64,000 nucleotides of DNA, taken from assembly GCF_001620365.2 (NCBI RefSeq), contig NZ_LQMT02000022.1:225177-289176 (forward strand), written 5' to 3'. The DNA is from Amycolatopsis keratiniphila subsp. keratiniphila (GTDB lineage Bacteria > Actinomycetota > Actinomycetes > Mycobacteriales > Pseudonocardiaceae). The translations under genes and the position numbers were made by a program. Below the pieces are notes generated by a model that searched no databases, was not told where the DNA came from, and saw only the letters and a list, made by a program, of their open reading frames with translations. This document shows positions 50,343 to 58,928 of this stretch, piece by piece; position 1 is the first letter of the stretch; the number at the start of each line of letters is the position of its first letter.

Positions 50343-51869
50343 ATGGTGAAGAGGACGCAGGCCGAAACGGCCGCGAGCGGCAGGCCCGAGGACGAACGGC
50401 TCGGGATCGGCAAGAGTTTCACTTACGGCATCCAGCACGTCCTGACGATGTACGGCGGGATCATCGCGCCGCCCCTGATCATCGGCGGTGCCGCGGGCGT
50501 TTCGACGGCGGAAATCGGGCTGCTCGTCGCGTCGTGCCTGTTCATCGGCGGACTGGCGACGATCCTGCAGTCGTTCGGCATCCCCTTCTTCGGCTCCCGG
50601 CTGCCGCTGGTCCAGGGCACTTCCTTCGCGGGTGTGGCGACGATGACCGCGATCGTCGCGGACGGCGGACTGCCCGCCGTCTTCGGCTCGGTGATCGCCT
50701 CCGCCGCGCTCGGCCTGCTCATCACGCCGGTGTTCTCGCGGCTGGTGAAGTACTTCCCGCCGGTCGTCACCGGGACGGTCATCACCGTGATCGGGCTCAG
50801 CCTGATGCCGGTCGCGGCCCAGTGGGCGATGGGCAACAACACCAAATCGCCGGAATTCGGTTCGGTCTCCAACGTCGGGCTGGCCGCGATGACGCTGGCG
50901 ATCGTGCTGCTGCTCAGCAAGGTCGCGATCCCGGCGATCTCCCGGCTCTCGATCCTCCTGTCGATCGTGGTGGGCACCGTACTGGCCGCCGTGCTGGGCA
51001 AGGCCGATTTCTCCAAGGTCTGGGACGGCCCGATCTTCGCGGTACCGACCCCGTTCGCCTTCGGGATGCCGACCTTCGACGTCGCCGCGATCGTGTCGAT
51101 GTTCATCGTCGTGCTGGTGACCCTCACGGAGACCACGGCCGACATCCTCGCGGTCGGCGAGATCGTCGACACGCGGGTCGGCAAACGCCGGATCGGCGAC
51201 GGGCTGCGCGCCGACATGGCGTCCTCGGCGATCGCGCCGGTGTTCAACGGGTTCATGCAGAGCGCGTTCGCCCAGAACGTCGGTCTCGTCGCGATCACCG
51301 GGATCAGGAGCCGGTTCGTGGTGACCGCGGGCGGCGTGATCCTGCTGATCCTCGGCATGCTCCCGGTGCTCGGCCGCGTGGTGGCGGCGATCCCGTACCC
51401 GGTATTGGGCGGTGCCGGTCTCGTGCTGTTCGGCACGGTCGCCGCGTCCGGTATCAAGACATTGTCCAAAGTGGACTACAACGGGAACATGAACCTGGTG
51501 ATCGTCGCGGCGTCGGTCGGGATGGGCATGATCCCGATCGCGGCGCCGGAGTTCTATCACCACTTCCCGGCGTGGGTCGGCACGATCTTCCACTCGGGGA
51601 TCAGCTCCGCCGCGCTCACGGCCGTCTTGCTGAACCTGTTGTTCAACCACCTCAAGCCCGCCAAGGCGGGCAGTGATCCGTCGGTGTTCGCGACGGCGAC
51701 CAGGGTGATCGACTACTCCGACCTGAAAGCCTTCTCCCGGCTCGAAAACGGCGACAAGATCGTCGACGGCAAAATCGTGGACGCCGACGGCAAGCCGGTC
51801 GAGGTGCGGGACGAAGAAGGCAGGCCCGTGTCCTACCGGATCGGCTCGGAGCCCGACACGCACGGGTGA
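50343..51869 (+). CDS. NCS2 nucleobase:cation symporter (uracil/xanthine permease)
   Basis: 508 aa from ATG 50343. The family signature near the N-terminus is QHVLTMYGGIIAPPLI, and more than ten hydrophobic helices follow, including GSRLPLVQGTSFAG, the TM3 region of the NCS2 core. A conserved Glu in VTLTETTADILAVGE sits where TM8 contributes to the substrate site. The C-terminal ~50 residues are a charged tail. It imports uracil, xanthine or urate with protons or Na+. It is divergent from the RHS toxin gene and close to the amidohydrolase, which may use related nucleobases. Confidence 0.9.
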   Translation: MVKRTQAETAASGRPEDERLGIGKSFTYGIQHVLTMYGGIIAPPLIIGGAAGVSTAEIGLLVASCLFIGGLATILQSFGIPFFGSRLPLVQGTSFAGVATMTAIVADGGLPAVFGSVIASAALGLLITPVFSRLVKYFPPVVTGTVITVIGLSLMPVAAQWAMGNNTKSPEFGSVSNVGLAAMTLAIVLLLSKVAIPAISRLSILLSIVVGTVLAAVLGKADFSKVWDGPIFAVPTPFAFGMPTFDVAAIVSMFIVVLVTLTETTADILAVGEIVDTRVGKRRIGDGLRADMASSAIAPVFNGFMQSAFAQNVGLVAITGIRSRFVVTAGGVILLILGMLPVLGRVVAAIPYPVLGGAGLVLFGTVAASGIKTLSKVDYNGNMNLVIVAASVGMGMIPIAAPEFYHHFPAWVGTIFHSGISSAALTAVLLNLLFNHLKPAKAGSDPSVFATATRVIDYSDLKAFSRLENGDKIVDGKIVDADGKPVEVRDEEGRPVSYRIGSEPDTHG

Positions 51870-51907
51870 GTGAACAACCTTCCCGGCGGCAGGAACGTCC
51901 ATTTTGT

Positions 51908-52816
51908 ATGGACTTGAAGCACGCAGTTCGCCGGATCGCCGCCCTGTCGGCCGCCTTCGGTGCCGCGACGGTGGCCGTCGCCGCTCCGGCCACGGCCGAC
52001 GACCAGGTCGTCACCGTGGTGAGCGAGGCCGACCGGGCGGCGGCCCTGGCCCACTGGACGCCGGAGCGGATGCGGCAGTGGGTGGGCGACGAGGATCTGC
52101 CGCCCGCGGAGAAGATCGGCCGCGCATGGGAGGGGCCGGTCCCGCCGGGCGTCGGACGGTTGTTCTTCACCGCCGAGCCCGGCGTCGACGGATCCTGCAC
52201 GGCGACGGTGGTTCCCAGTGTCAGTAAGGATGTCGCGTTCACCGCCGGGCACTGCGTGAACGGGGGACTGGACCGGTTCGACCGGCCGATCAAGATCGTC
52301 AACGTCGTGTTCGTCCCGGGCTACGACCGCGGCGCCGCACCGCACGGGGTCTTCCCGGCACGGTCTTTCGCCTGGTCCAGTACGTACGCGGGGCCGATGA
52401 GCGGGTCGGACGACGACGCGGTGATCGCGCTGGACCCGGTCGGCGGCCGTCACGTCGCGGACGTCGCGGGCACCCAGGACATCTCGTTCGAGGAGCTACC
52501 GTCCACTGTGGACACGACCATGTTCGGCTATCCCGTGTCGCGGGCGGCGGGCGGCGAGGCGTTGTTCTCCTGCGTCCGGCCCGCCACGCGCGAGGCGAAC
52601 TCTGTCACCACGACGTGGAACACCGATTGCGATCTGGCCGGTGGCTCCAGTGGTGGCCCGTGGCTGCGGAACTTCGATCCCGCCAGTGGCAAGGGCACGA
52701 TCTTCAGTGTCACGAGCCGGGGGACGATGACCGAGGACGGCGTGACCACGGACTTGAGCGGTGCCGCCTTCACCGAGCCCGTGCGGAAGCTGTACGAGCG
52801 GGCGGGCGAACTCTGA
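51908..52816 (+). CDS. Secreted trypsin-like serine protease
   Basis: 302 aa from ATG 51908. A Sec signal (VRRIAALSAAFGAATVAVAAPATA) leads to a proregion and the protease domain. The triad fits His115 in AGHC, an Asp in the SDDDAVIAL stretch (168-170), and Ser248 in GGSSGGPW. The layout matches the glutamyl endopeptidase/V8-like group. It is secreted. The promoter lies just upstream, past the NCS2 stop. Confidence 0.85.
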   Translation: MDLKHAVRRIAALSAAFGAATVAVAAPATADDQVVTVVSEADRAAALAHWTPERMRQWVGDEDLPPAEKIGRAWEGPVPPGVGRLFFTAEPGVDGSCTATVVPSVSKDVAFTAGHCVNGGLDRFDRPIKIVNVVFVPGYDRGAAPHGVFPARSFAWSSTYAGPMSGSDDDAVIALDPVGGRHVADVAGTQDISFEELPSTVDTTMFGYPVSRAAGGEALFSCVRPATREANSVTTTWNTDCDLAGGSSGGPWLRNFDPASGKGTIFSVTSRGTMTEDGVTTDLSGAAFTEPVRKLYERAGEL

Positions 52817-52961
52817 ACGGCCGTCCGTGCTCGTCGTGAGTGGCAATTCAGGTGCCGGCGGAAGGTGGCGCGGGACGGGGCGCTCAGGAGGCCTGACGCT
52901 GGCCAGGTTGTCCACAAGGGACACGACCTCCCGCCAGAGTGTCTGATTTGGGCGCTTTCGC

Positions 52962-53015
52962 GGGGGTCGTGAGTGGCAATGATCGTTCTAACCCTCTTTT
53001 TCACTCACGACCCCC
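52962..53015. repeat. Palindrome family GGGTCGTGAGTG, copy 2
   Basis: GGGGGTCGTGAGTG (52962-52975) and its exact inverse (53002-53015). The loop contains GTTCTAAC as in copy 1. It lies in the ~590-bp region between the protease and cspA. A half-copy (GTCGTGAGTGGCAATTC) occurs at about 52834-52850. Confidence 0.75.
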
Positions 53016-53050
53016 ACCTGAAACTACGCATATGGACATCAATCGGACAT

Positions 53051-53218
53051 TCAGTCGCCGTGCAGTGCCCCTGTGGACAGGCGCGGCTTCCGCGGCCCGC
53101 GCTCGGCGAGCAGCAGCGGAGCGGCGGCGACCAGGTCCTCCACGTCGCGGCGGTGCACCTCGGCGAGGAGGACCTCGGGCGGCGGACGGTGGGCAGGCGG
53201 CCGCCACGCGGGTGGACG
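53051..53218 (-). pseudogene. Possible gene remnant between protease and cspA
   Basis: A 55-codon open stretch ending TGA 53051-53053 reads HRPPPEVLLAEVHRRDVEDLVAAAPLLLAERGPRKPRL in part. The helical, leucine-rich core looks like the end of a real protein, but no proper start or upstream coding continuation is seen. Confidence 0.3.
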
Positions 53219-53408
53219 TCACCGCTCCCGGCGACGTCGAAACCGGCGGTCCGACGATCCGGCCGACTCGCCAAGGTCGATGTTGACCTGGGGAAATGAC
53301 CCGGTTCGGGACGGCAGCGTGTGCGAACGGGCAAGACCTGCGACAATGGACAGCGAGATCGGGGCATCGAATGGGCTCAGACTCGCTATGAAGAGCAGGT
53401 AAAAAAGT

Positions 53409-53612
53409 ATGGCTCAGGGCAGCGTTAAGTGGTTCAACGGCGAAAAGGGCTTCGGCTTCATCGCTCAGGACGACGGCGGACCGGACGTTTTCGTGCACTA
53501 CTCCGAGATTCAGGGCACCGGCTTCAAGTCCCTGGACGAGGGTCAGCGCGTCGAGTTCGAAATCGGCCAAGGTCAGAAGGGCCCGCAGGCCCAGCGCGTC
53601 GTCGCCATCTGA
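53409..53612 (+). CDS. cspA: Cold-shock protein
   Basis: 67 aa. RNP-1 KGFGFI and RNP-2 DVFVHY are both present (WFNGEKGFGFIAQDD, PDVFVHYSEI), giving the OB-fold nucleic-acid-binding protein. It acts as an RNA chaperone on single-stranded nucleic acid. An A-rich stretch (GGTAAAAAAGT) precedes the ATG, giving a soft ribosome binding region. It ends before a strong hairpin terminator at 53623-53664. Confidence 0.95.
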   Translation: MAQGSVKWFNGEKGFGFIAQDDGGPDVFVHYSEIQGTGFKSLDEGQRVEFEIGQGQKGPQAQRVVAI

Positions 53613-53622
53613 CTTTCTCTCA

Positions 53623-53664
53623 CGCCGAAGGCCTCCATCCGTACCGGGTGGGGGCCTTCGGGCG
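53623..53664 (+). terminator. Hairpin terminator after cspA
   Basis: CGCCGAAGGCC (53623-53633) pairs with GGCCTTCGGGCG (53653-53664), with one bulge, across a 19-nt loop. A T-containing stretch follows. Confidence 0.65.
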
Positions 53665-53715
53665 TTTCGGCTACCGATATCGTCGAGGCATGCTTGTGAT
53701 CGTTCGTGAGCACAC

Positions 53716-54360
53716 GTGCGGCCGGACACGGTGAGCCGCTCCGCCCTGGAGCCCGAGCAGGTCGGGCGGAAGGTGCGGTTGCGCGAGGTCGGCCTCCGGG
53801 ACCGCCGCGTCCTGATGGGCTTCGACCGGGACATGGCCCGCGAGGCGACGCCGCTGATCGGCGGCGGGCACCGGCATTGGGCTTCGCACCGTTCGGGGTC
53901 CGCGGGCGACGACATCCACTTCGGCATCGAGACGGTGCGCGGCCGGATGCTGGTCGGCTCGGTCTGCACCATCGGCGCCGATCCGGCGACCGGCAAGTTC
54001 GGCTACGGCATCGGGATCGCCCCGCGTCACCAGCGCTGCGGCTACGCCACGGACGCCATCACCGTCCTGCTGGCGCATATGTTCGGGCAGCGCGGCTTCC
54101 GCAAATGCGAGGTCAGCGTGTACGGCGGCAACCTCGCGTCGCTCTCGCTGCACGGCGGCCTCGGCTTCCGCGAGGAGGGCAGGCTGGCCGACACCGAGGT
54201 GGTGCGCGGCGAGATCAAGTACCTGGTGCGGATGGGCATCACGGCCGAGGAGTTCGCCGCCCGGCCGCCGGCCGCCCTCGGCGACCTCGGCAGGCGTGGC
54301 CAGCACCGCCGGCCCCGCCGCGGCAAGCACTGGCGTACGCCCGCCGCGGTCAGCGGCTGA
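53716..54360 (+). CDS. GNAT family N-acetyltransferase
   Basis: 214 aa; start GTG 53716 is tentative, GTG 53731 being an alternative. The acetyl-CoA motif A is in IGIAPRHQRCGYATDAITVLLAHMF (Q/RxxGxA type), with the other family strands in KCEVSVYGGNLASLSLHGGLGFREEG. A basic C-terminal extension (GRRGQHRRPRRGKHW) is added. It probably acetylates an amine-containing small molecule or a protein. It overlaps the response regulator gene by 11 nt, convergently. Confidence 0.82.
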   Translation: MRPDTVSRSALEPEQVGRKVRLREVGLRDRRVLMGFDRDMAREATPLIGGGHRHWASHRSGSAGDDIHFGIETVRGRMLVGSVCTIGADPATGKFGYGIGIAPRHQRCGYATDAITVLLAHMFGQRGFRKCEVSVYGGNLASLSLHGGLGFREEGRLADTEVVRGEIKYLVRMGITAEEFAARPPAALGDLGRRGQHRRPRRGKHWRTPAAVSG

Positions 54361-54997
54361 TCAGCCCGGATTCGTAGGCGAACACCACCGCCTGGACGCG
54401 GTCGCGGAGGCCGAGTTTCGTGAGGATGCGGCCGACGTGCGTCTTCACCGTCCCCGGTGAGAGGAACAGCAGCTCGGCGATCTCGGCGTTCGACAGTCCC
54501 CGGGCCAGCTGCCGCAGCACCTCGTTTTCCCGCCCGGTGAGCAGGGCGAGCCGGTCGTCCGGCGGCGCCGCGGGCAGACCGGTGACGACGCGGTCGAGCA
54601 GCCGCCGGGTGACGGTGGGCGCGAGGGTGGCCTCGCCGGAGGCGACCACGCGGACGCCGGCGAGCAGATCTGGCGCCAGCGCGTCCTTGAGCAGGAAGCC
54701 GCTGGCCCCGGCCCGGAGCGCGGCGTAGACGTATTCGTCCAGGTCGAACGTGGTCAGCACCAGGACACGTGCCCGGTGGGCCGCGGCGATCGCGGCGGTG
54801 GCCTCGACGCCGTCCATCTCGGGCATCCGGATGTCCATGAGCACCACGTCCGGATCGAGGTCCGCCACCAGCGCGACGGCCTCCGCGCCGTCGCCCGCCT
54901 CGCCGACCACGTCGATGTCGTCGGCGTTGTCCAGGATCATCCGCAGGCCGGTGCGCACGAGCGACTGGTCGTCGGCGATGACCACCCGGATCGTCAT
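54350..54997 (-). CDS. NarL/LuxR response regulator
   Basis: 215 aa. Receiver domain with phospho-acceptor Asp in DLDPDVVLMDIRMPEMDG, and a C-terminal LuxR HTH (LTGRENEVLRQLARGLSNAEIAELLFLSPGTVKTHVGRIL). ATG 54997 overlaps the histidine kinase stop by 4 nt. It controls genes in response to the partner kinase. Targets are unknown. Confidence 0.92.
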   Translation of the reverse strand: MTIRVVIADDQSLVRTGLRMILDNADDIDVVGEAGDGAEAVALVADLDPDVVLMDIRMPEMDGVEATAAIAAAHRARVLVLTTFDLDEYVYAALRAGASGFLLKDALAPDLLAGVRVVASGEATLAPTVTRRLLDRVVTGLPAAPPDDRLALLTGRENEVLRQLARGLSNAEIAELLFLSPGTVKTHVGRILTKLGLRDRVQAVVFAYESGLISR

Positions 54998-56244
54998 GTC
55001 GGCAGGGTCGCGCGGACGGCGAAGCCGCGCTCGGGAAGCGGTCCCGCGTCGAAGGTGCCGCCCAGGACGTTCACCCGTTCCCGCATGCCCTCGAGGCCGT
55101 GCCCGGCGCCGGACGGCTCTTCCGCCGCGGTGCCGTCGTCGGTCACTTCGATCTCCAGCGTCTCGGGCTCATACCGCATCACGATAGTCACCGACGCCGC
55201 CCGGCCGGCGTGTTTCAGCACGTTCGTCAGCGCCTCCTGCACGATCCGGTACGCCGCGAGGTCCACTGTGGACGGAAGTGGCCGCGGTGCCCCTTCGACC
55301 CGGAACTCGACCGGAGTGCCCGCGGCACGGATGTCGGCCGCCAGCCGCGGCAGGCGTTCGGCGCCGGGCCGGGGCTCCCAATCCGGTTCGTCCTGGCCGA
55401 GCGCGCCGAGCAGCCGCCGGATCTCGGCCAACGCGGTCCGCCCGGTGCCGACGATGGCGTCCAGTGCCTCCCGCGTCCGTTCCGGCCGCCGCTCCAGTTC
55501 GGCTTGGGCGCCCTGTGCCTGCAACACCACCACCGAAAGCGCGTGCGCGACGACGTCGTGCAGCTCGCGGCTGATGCGGCCGCGTTCGGCGGCCACGGCC
55601 AGCGCGGCCTGGGTGTCCCGCTCGCGTTCGAGGTCGGCGGCCCGCTGTTCCAGCACCGAAAGGCGGATCCGGCGCTGCCGAGTGTTCAGCCCGGCGAGCC
55701 ACGCCACCGCCAGCGACAACCCGATGCCGGCGAAACCGCCCCAATCCTGCACCTGGTCGTCCTTCGGCTCGGGAGGCGCCAGCCGATCGATGATGATGAT
55801 CCGCGGTGGTATCGGATCCGGTTCGCGTGTATTAGCGTCGGCGGCGTGGATCGTCCACGCGCCGGCGACCAGCAGACTCGCCGCCAGCAGCGCGAACGAA
55901 AGCCGTCGAGAACCCCAAGCCGCGACCGAGAAGAGGCCGATCAACGCCACGACGTCGACCGGGCGGAGATCGTTGCCCATGGCCAAATGCAGGAGTGAGA
56001 CGGTCGCACCGGCCACGAAGGTGATCGCGGGAGTGCGGTGCCGGACGAGCAGGGAAGCCAACGCCACCAAGGAGGTCAGCCACCAGTCGAAGCCCTCCGG
56101 ATCATCGGCCGAGACCACAGTGGACAGTCCGATGAGCACGGTCAGCCCGATGTCCACGGCTTTCGGGTGGTTCCTGAGGAAGGAGAGCACCAGCCGAGCG
56201 TAATCCGGGGCCGGGGCCTCGCGGATCCCTCTCGCGGCAGACAT
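54994..56244 (-). CDS. Histidine kinase (NarL-partner type, HisKA_3)
   Basis: 416 aa from ATG 56244. Four to five N-terminal membrane helices (from VDIGLTVLIGLSTVV to LLAASLLVAGAWTIHA and GFAGIGLSLAVAWLAG) sense an envelope signal. The HisKA_3 phospho-His is in ISRELHDVVAHALSVVV, and the HATPase has AYRIVQEALTNVLKHAG and GHGLEGMRERV. It phosphorylates the downstream response regulator. The gene is divergent from the secreted hydrolase gene. Confidence 0.9.
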   Translation of the reverse strand: MSAARGIREAPAPDYARLVLSFLRNHPKAVDIGLTVLIGLSTVVSADDPEGFDWWLTSLVALASLLVRHRTPAITFVAGATVSLLHLAMGNDLRPVDVVALIGLFSVAAWGSRRLSFALLAASLLVAGAWTIHAADANTREPDPIPPRIIIIDRLAPPEPKDDQVQDWGGFAGIGLSLAVAWLAGLNTRQRRIRLSVLEQRAADLERERDTQAALAVAAERGRISRELHDVVAHALSVVVLQAQGAQAELERRPERTREALDAIVGTGRTALAEIRRLLGALGQDEPDWEPRPGAERLPRLAADIRAAGTPVEFRVEGAPRPLPSTVDLAAYRIVQEALTNVLKHAGRAASVTIVMRYEPETLEIEVTDDGTAAEEPSGAGHGLEGMRERVNVLGGTFDAGPLPERGFAVRATLPT

Positions 56245-56331
56245 CGGGATACGACCTGCGGCAGACGCGCGAATACGGCATCGGGTCTCAGGCTGGACGC
56301 CAGGAAGATCCCCGACAGAAACGGAATCCTC

Positions 56332-57420
56332 ATGAGAAGGCTTCTCGTCGCACTGATCGCCCTCGCCGGCATGGTGTCGTTGGCGAGCCCGGCCGCGGCG
56401 GCTCCACGGCTGAAGTTGCCGCCGCCGACCGGTTCGCATCCCGTCGGCTCCACTGATCTGCATCTGACCGACTCTTCGCGCGAGGACCCCTGGGTGCCGA
56501 CCGGGCCGCGCGAGCTGATGGTGTCGATGTTCTATCCCGCGCTGGTGCCGTTCGGCCAGAAACGGCCCTACCTCACCTCGGCCGAGGCGAAGGCGTTCCT
56601 GACCGAATCGGGCCTTCCCGACGTCGACCCCGCGCTGCTCTCCGGGCTCCGGACCAGCGCCAGGGTCGACGCCCCGCCGCTGCCGGGCAGGCACGCACTC
56701 GTGGTCCTGTCGCCGGGCTTCGGCAAACCGCGCACCACGCTCACCGGGCTGGCCGAAGACCTGGCGAGCAAGGGTTTCGTGGTCGCGCTGATCGGCCACA
56801 ACTACGAGTCCCACGGCACCGCATTCCCCGACGGGCACGTCACCGAATGCGTCGCCTGCGGGGCGGAATCCACGTTGCTCCCGCCGATCCGCTCGGCGGA
56901 CGCCTCCTTCGTCCTCGACACCCTGACCAGGCCTTCGTCGCGCTGGTCCTGGCTGATCGACCGGACGCGGATCGGGATGGCGGGGCATTCCATCGGCGGG
57001 TACAGCACGCCGACCGCGATGGTCGACGACCGGCGGATCCGGGCGGGCGTCGATATGGACGGCAGGCTGTGGTCGCCGATCCCCGCGTCCGGCATCGACC
57101 GGCCGTTCCTGCTGCTCGGGCGCGAAAGCGAGTACACCCCGGCCGGCCCGGACACGACCTGGGCGGGCAGCTGGCCGAACCTCACCGGCTGGAAGCGCTG
57201 GATCAGCGTCGCAACGGCCGGGCACGCGTCCTTCACCGACGTCGGCGTGCTGGGTGAGCAGCTCGGACTGAGCAAGCCCGGTCTGCTCGGTGGTGAGCGC
57301 GGGATGCAGCTGACCAGGGCTTATGTCTCGGCGTTCTTCGACGCGAACCTGCGCGGCGGGCACCAGCCGCTGCTCGACGGGCCGGTGGCGGAGAACCCCG
57401 AGATCAAGTTCTGGAACTAG
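56332..57420 (+). CDS. Secreted alpha/beta hydrolase
   Basis: 362 aa from ATG 56332. A Sec signal (RRLLVALIALAGMVSLASPAAAA) precedes a PAF-acetylhydrolase/lipase-like domain: nucleophile Ser in GHSIGGYS, a Cys-pair ECVACG mid-protein, and a C-terminal His in TAGHASF. It ends 4 nt into the convergent SDR gene. The two-component pair is divergent, and the hydrolase is one candidate target. Confidence 0.85.
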   Translation: MRRLLVALIALAGMVSLASPAAAAPRLKLPPPTGSHPVGSTDLHLTDSSREDPWVPTGPRELMVSMFYPALVPFGQKRPYLTSAEAKAFLTESGLPDVDPALLSGLRTSARVDAPPLPGRHALVVLSPGFGKPRTTLTGLAEDLASKGFVVALIGHNYESHGTAFPDGHVTECVACGAESTLLPPIRSADASFVLDTLTRPSSRWSWLIDRTRIGMAGHSIGGYSTPTAMVDDRRIRAGVDMDGRLWSPIPASGIDRPFLLLGRESEYTPAGPDTTWAGSWPNLTGWKRWISVATAGHASFTDVGVLGEQLGLSKPGLLGGERGMQLTRAYVSAFFDANLRGGHQPLLDGPVAENPEIKFWN

Positions 57421-58373
57421 CCGAGGGGGACCCCGGTGAGGCCGGCGGAGAACTTCCAGAGCCGCTCGGCCTCACCGGCGTCGATCGCGTAGGGGCGCAC
57501 GCCGACCCACTCGCCCTCTTCGGCGGCGATCTCGGCGACGTCGCAGTCCTCGCAATAGAGCCCGCCCATCCCTTCGAGCTGCGGCGACGTCGCCGCCCAG
57601 ACCTGGGTGGCCGCGCCCTGCTCCGGCGATTTGAAGTCCGGGTCGGCCTGGTTCCCGTGCTCGTCGATCCAGCCGCGTTCGACCATCTCCTCCCGCCGCA
57701 GATGGCGCTGCAGGGGAGTGAGGATGGCGCCCGGATGCAGGCTGAACGCGCGGATCCCGTGGTCGGCGCCGAGCCTGTCCAGGTGCACCGCGAACAGCAC
57801 GTTCGCCGTCTTGGCCTGGCCGTAGGCGAGCCAGCGGTCGTAACCGCGCTCGAACTGGACGTCGTCCCAGCGCATCGGTGACGAGTGATGGCCGGACGAG
57901 GCCACCGTGACGACGCGGGCGCCGCCGCCGTCCTTCAGCGCTGGCCAAAGGCGGTTCACCAGGGCGTGGTGGCCGAGATGGCAGATCGCGAAATGCGACT
58001 CCCAGCCGGGGCCGACGCGCCGTTCCGGCGCGGCCATGATCCCGGCGTTCGCGATCAGGATGTCGATCGGGCGGCCGGTGCCGAGGAAGCGGCGGGCGAA
58101 GGCGTCGACGCTCGCCAGATCGGCGAGGTCGAGCTCGCCGACCTCGGTACCGGGGATCCCGGCGAGGGCGGCCTCGGCGTCGGCCGGACGGCGCGCGGGA
58201 ACGACCACGTGCGCGCCGGCGTTCGCCAGCGCACGGGTGGTTTCCAGGCCCAGCCCCGAATAGCCGCCGGTGACGAGGGCGAGCCTGCCGGAGAGGTCGA
58301 TGCCGTTCAGTACTTCTTCTGCGGTGCTGCGCGCGCCGAAACCGGAACCGATCTTGTGTTGTGCGGTGGTCAT
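57417..58373 (-). CDS. Short-chain dehydrogenase/reductase
   Basis: 318 aa from ATG 58373. TGGYSGLG gives the NAD(P)-binding loop and NAG the conserved NNAG-type motif; the active-site Ser is in VASSGHH and Tyr-x-x-x-Lys in YGQAKTA. It is close to the usual SDR length, slightly long at the N-terminus. The promoter in front of it has the MerR-type 19-bp spacer and palindrome, so the adjacent MerR gene probably controls it. Confidence 0.9.
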   Translation of the reverse strand: MTTAQHKIGSGFGARSTAEEVLNGIDLSGRLALVTGGYSGLGLETTRALANAGAHVVVPARRPADAEAALAGIPGTEVGELDLADLASVDAFARRFLGTGRPIDILIANAGIMAAPERRVGPGWESHFAICHLGHHALVNRLWPALKDGGGARVVTVASSGHHSSPMRWDDVQFERGYDRWLAYGQAKTANVLFAVHLDRLGADHGIRAFSLHPGAILTPLQRHLRREEMVERGWIDEHGNQADPDFKSPEQGAATQVWAATSPQLEGMGGLYCEDCDVAEIAAEEGEWVGVRPYAIDAGEAERLWKFSAGLTGVPLG

Positions 58374-58380
58374 GAGGCGG

Positions 58381-58411
58381 ACGCTAAGAGCTAGAGGGCC
58401 CTCTAGGTCAA
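58381..58411 (-). promoter_or_regulatory. MerR-type promoter with 19-bp spacer palindrome
   Basis: On the minus strand -35 TTGACC (58411-58406) and -10 TAGCGT (58386-58381) are 19 bp apart. The spacer holds the palindrome CTAGAGGGCCCTCTAG (58391-58406 on the plus strand). The geometry is that of promoters activated by MerR proteins. The SDR gene would be leaderless or nearly so. Confidence 0.7.
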
Positions 58412-58429
58412 GGCGCTATCGTCAGCCTG

Positions 58430-58822
58430 GTGACGGAACTCGCGATCGGCCAGGTCACCGAGCGGACGGGCCTCAGCGTGCACGCGCTTCGCTTCTACGA
58501 GAAGGAAGGGCTGCTCGCGGCGCCGGTGAAACGGGACGCGGCCGGGCGCCGCGTGTACACCGAACACGACGTCGAATGGCTGGTGAACTGCACGAAGTTC
58601 CGGGCGTCCGGAATGCCGCTCGCCGTCATCCGCGAATTCGCCGAACTCGTCCGCCAAGGGCCAGGAAACGAGGAAAAGCGGCTCGAACTGCTGCGGGAAC
58701 ATCGGAACACCGTCCGCGACCGGATCGCCGAGCTGGCCGATTGCCTGGAACTGATCAGCCGGAAGGTCGAGGTCTACGAGGAGCACGTCGCGCGGGGGAC
58801 CGCGAACGAGCTCTGGCGCTAG
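58430..58822 (+). CDS. MerR family regulator
   Basis: 130 aa from GTG 58430. The HTH_1/MerR domain covers residues ~1-70 (ELAIGQVTERTGLSVHALRFYEKEGLLAAPVKRDAAGRRVYTEHDVEWL), and a coiled-coil dimerisation helix (EKRLELLREHRNTVRDRIAELADCLELIS) follows. The C-terminus has no metal Cys pattern, so a small organic effector is likely. Divergent from the SDR gene; shared operator. Confidence 0.88.
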   Translation: MTELAIGQVTERTGLSVHALRFYEKEGLLAAPVKRDAAGRRVYTEHDVEWLVNCTKFRASGMPLAVIREFAELVRQGPGNEEKRLELLREHRNTVRDRIAELADCLELISRKVEVYEEHVARGTANELWR

Positions 58823-58928
58823 AGTCCATAGTGGACAGACGTTGCCACCCGATCGGTGCAACGTTTCGCCTGGCGATGGGCAGGGGCGGCCCTTAAGCTT
58901 TGCCGCTCGTGACCTGCGAGGTGAGACG

